7,583 nucleotides of DNA. Origin: Rhodoferax sp. (GTDB lineage Bacteria; Pseudomonadota; Gammaproteobacteria; Burkholderiales; Burkholderiaceae_C). The stretch spans positions 1 to 7,583 of the forward strand of contig JAUXQA010000320.1 of assembly GCA_030683195.1 (NCBI GenBank), read 5' to 3'. A model generated the notes under the pieces. That model ran no database searches. It saw only the letters and a list, made by a program, of their open reading frames with translations, and had not been told where the DNA came from. Shown here one piece after another: positions 6,908 to 7,583 of the stretch. Made by a program: the position numbers and the translations under genes. Positions within the stretch are counted from its first letter, which is position 1. Every line of letters begins with the position of its first letter.

Positions 6908-7087
6908 GTGCCGTTGTTAGCACACATATCGGCAGGCTTAACTATCGAAGTGTTGACGACGGCAGCGGTGACCGTCATGTTGGACCGCACGAAAGTGGAA
7001 CACGCGCTTGTGTCAGGTAAATGGTCAAGGGCTGCATTGTCGGGCAGCGCTGAGATGAGCCAAACAACGAATGCCCAGCGGCGATGA
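6908..7087 (+). CDS. Possible 59-residue hypothetical protein (weak)
   Basis: The GTG at 6908 follows a TAA in the same frame two codons earlier and is preceded by GGAGA (6894-6898) at 9-nt spacing. The product begins VPLLAHISAGLTIEVLTTAA, a moderately hydrophobic N-terminal stretch, and continues with a polar tail ending in QRR. It resembles no family I know and is as likely to be chance in a spacer as real. Nothing nearby supports it. Confidence 0.15.
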   Translation: MPLLAHISAGLTIEVLTTAAVTVMLDRTKVEHALVSGKWSRAALSGSAEMSQTTNAQRR

Positions 7088-7567
7088 ATTGAAGTCCCGC
7101 CCAAACTGGCACCTATCACTGCTTCCAGGCGGCCAATTTGAATTTTTGTACGACCGGTACCTGCCCTAGAGTCGTGCAGCCCAGAATGCCTGCATTTCTG
7201 ATATTGGCAATTAATGGCTGCGTGAGGGAAAATTGAAGGCCCTCATTCCCACTATTTCGAGACATTCATGCGGCTTCGGTGGGCGGGGGCTACCAGTCTT
7301 TAGCAGTCGCCACCTGGAAAATGCCCCAAATCCGAGCCAAGGGCTCAAGGCTGGTTGCCAGCCATACAACTTTTCAATCTGCTTGCTCCATACCCGACCT
7401 TGACGCCGGCAAGCGCATTCACTTCCCACGTTTTGGGGTGGTCACAGTGTTCAAAGAAGTCTTGATAGTTGAACGTATGCTCTCACAGGCATTGAGTCGA
7501 CCGCACTCTGCTACCATGTTCTATTGATTGGCTTTCGCTTGAGGGCTCTTTCAGAACAGGGGGGTTG

Positions 7568-7583
7568 ATGCGACATTTTGAAA
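7568..7583 (+). CDS. Possible start of a gene cut by the window end
   Basis: The ATG at 7568 is preceded by the G-rich, SD-like run AGGGGGG (7558-7564), with AGG seven bases from the start. Only the codons for MRHFE are inside the window, so no function can be suggested. The preceding 40 bases contain TTGATT and TTGAGG but no clear promoter pair. Confidence 0.35.

Larger units (their letters stand above)
6625..7567. other. Gene-poor spacer downstream of the phosphodiesterase
   Basis: No confident gene in these 943 bases. Frames of 72-83 codons exist on both strands (6772-7020 plus, 6901-7119 minus, 7211-7429 minus, 7279-7527 plus), but none shows domains, a good ribosome-binding site or protein-like composition. 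A GTG-started 59-codon frame (6908-7087 plus) has GGAGA 9 nt upstream and is the only short frame with a plausible start. A minus-strand frame (7482-7345) reads like degraded protein. Small inverted repeats occur at 6632-6670 and 7223-7245 (TGAGGG/CCCTCA, 11-nt loop). Confidence 0.55.

Noticed and set aside
2632..7583. CRISPR arrays, tRNA/rRNA genes, transposases or IS ends
   Set aside because: No regularly spaced repeats, no cloverleaf or rRNA signatures, and no transposase-like frame or paired terminal repeats with target duplications were seen.

Overview
The window reads as chromosomal DNA of a betaproteobacterium, most likely Burkholderiales/Comamonadaceae (Rhodoferax- or Polaromonas-like). 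This rests on the GC-rich ktr genes, the style of the small zinc-ribbon and DUF6488-like proteins, and the multi-domain cyclic-di-GMP enzyme. The placement is by recollection of related proteins and was not searched.

Layout. (1) 57-2061, minus strand: a two-gene potassium-uptake operon. The channel-like subunit (KtrB/TrkH family) comes first and its cytosolic RCK regulator (KtrA/TrkA family) second. The genes overlap by 11 bp, and the second starts at TTG behind a good Shine-Dalgarno. (2) 2196-2402, minus strand: the C-terminal remnant of a small protein resembling DUF6488, with no start codon, a foreign-looking 5' junction and an apparent small C-terminal deletion. (3) 2413-2631, minus strand: a 72-residue zinc-ribbon protein with two CxxC knuckles. 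(4) 2632-3423: about 0.8 kb with no convincing gene, relatively AT-rich in its middle and holding several short palindromes and hairpins. (5) 3424-6624, plus strand: one large soluble signalling protein, PAS-GAF-PAS-GAF-GGDEF-EAL. Its GGDEF signature is degraded to GADHF while every EAL catalytic motif is intact, so it is predicted to be a sensory c-di-GMP phosphodiesterase. (6) 6625-7567: about 0.94 kb with no convincing gene, holding one inverted repeat, one weak GTG-started small frame and possible decayed coding sequence on the minus strand. (7) 7568-end: possibly the first codons of another plus-strand gene behind a G-rich ribosome-binding site.

Working together. KtrB and KtrA form one K+ transporter, with KtrA gating KtrB in response to nucleotides. 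The phosphodiesterase stands alone between two gene-poor spacers, so its context gives no partner. Its four sensory domains would tune c-di-GMP breakdown, and the degenerate GGDEF may serve as a GTP-sensing domain. I found no CRISPR array, tRNA, rRNA, intact mobile element or clear multi-gene novel system. The most unusual items are the DUF6488-like remnant, the degenerate GGDEF with intact EAL, and the structured gene-free spacers.
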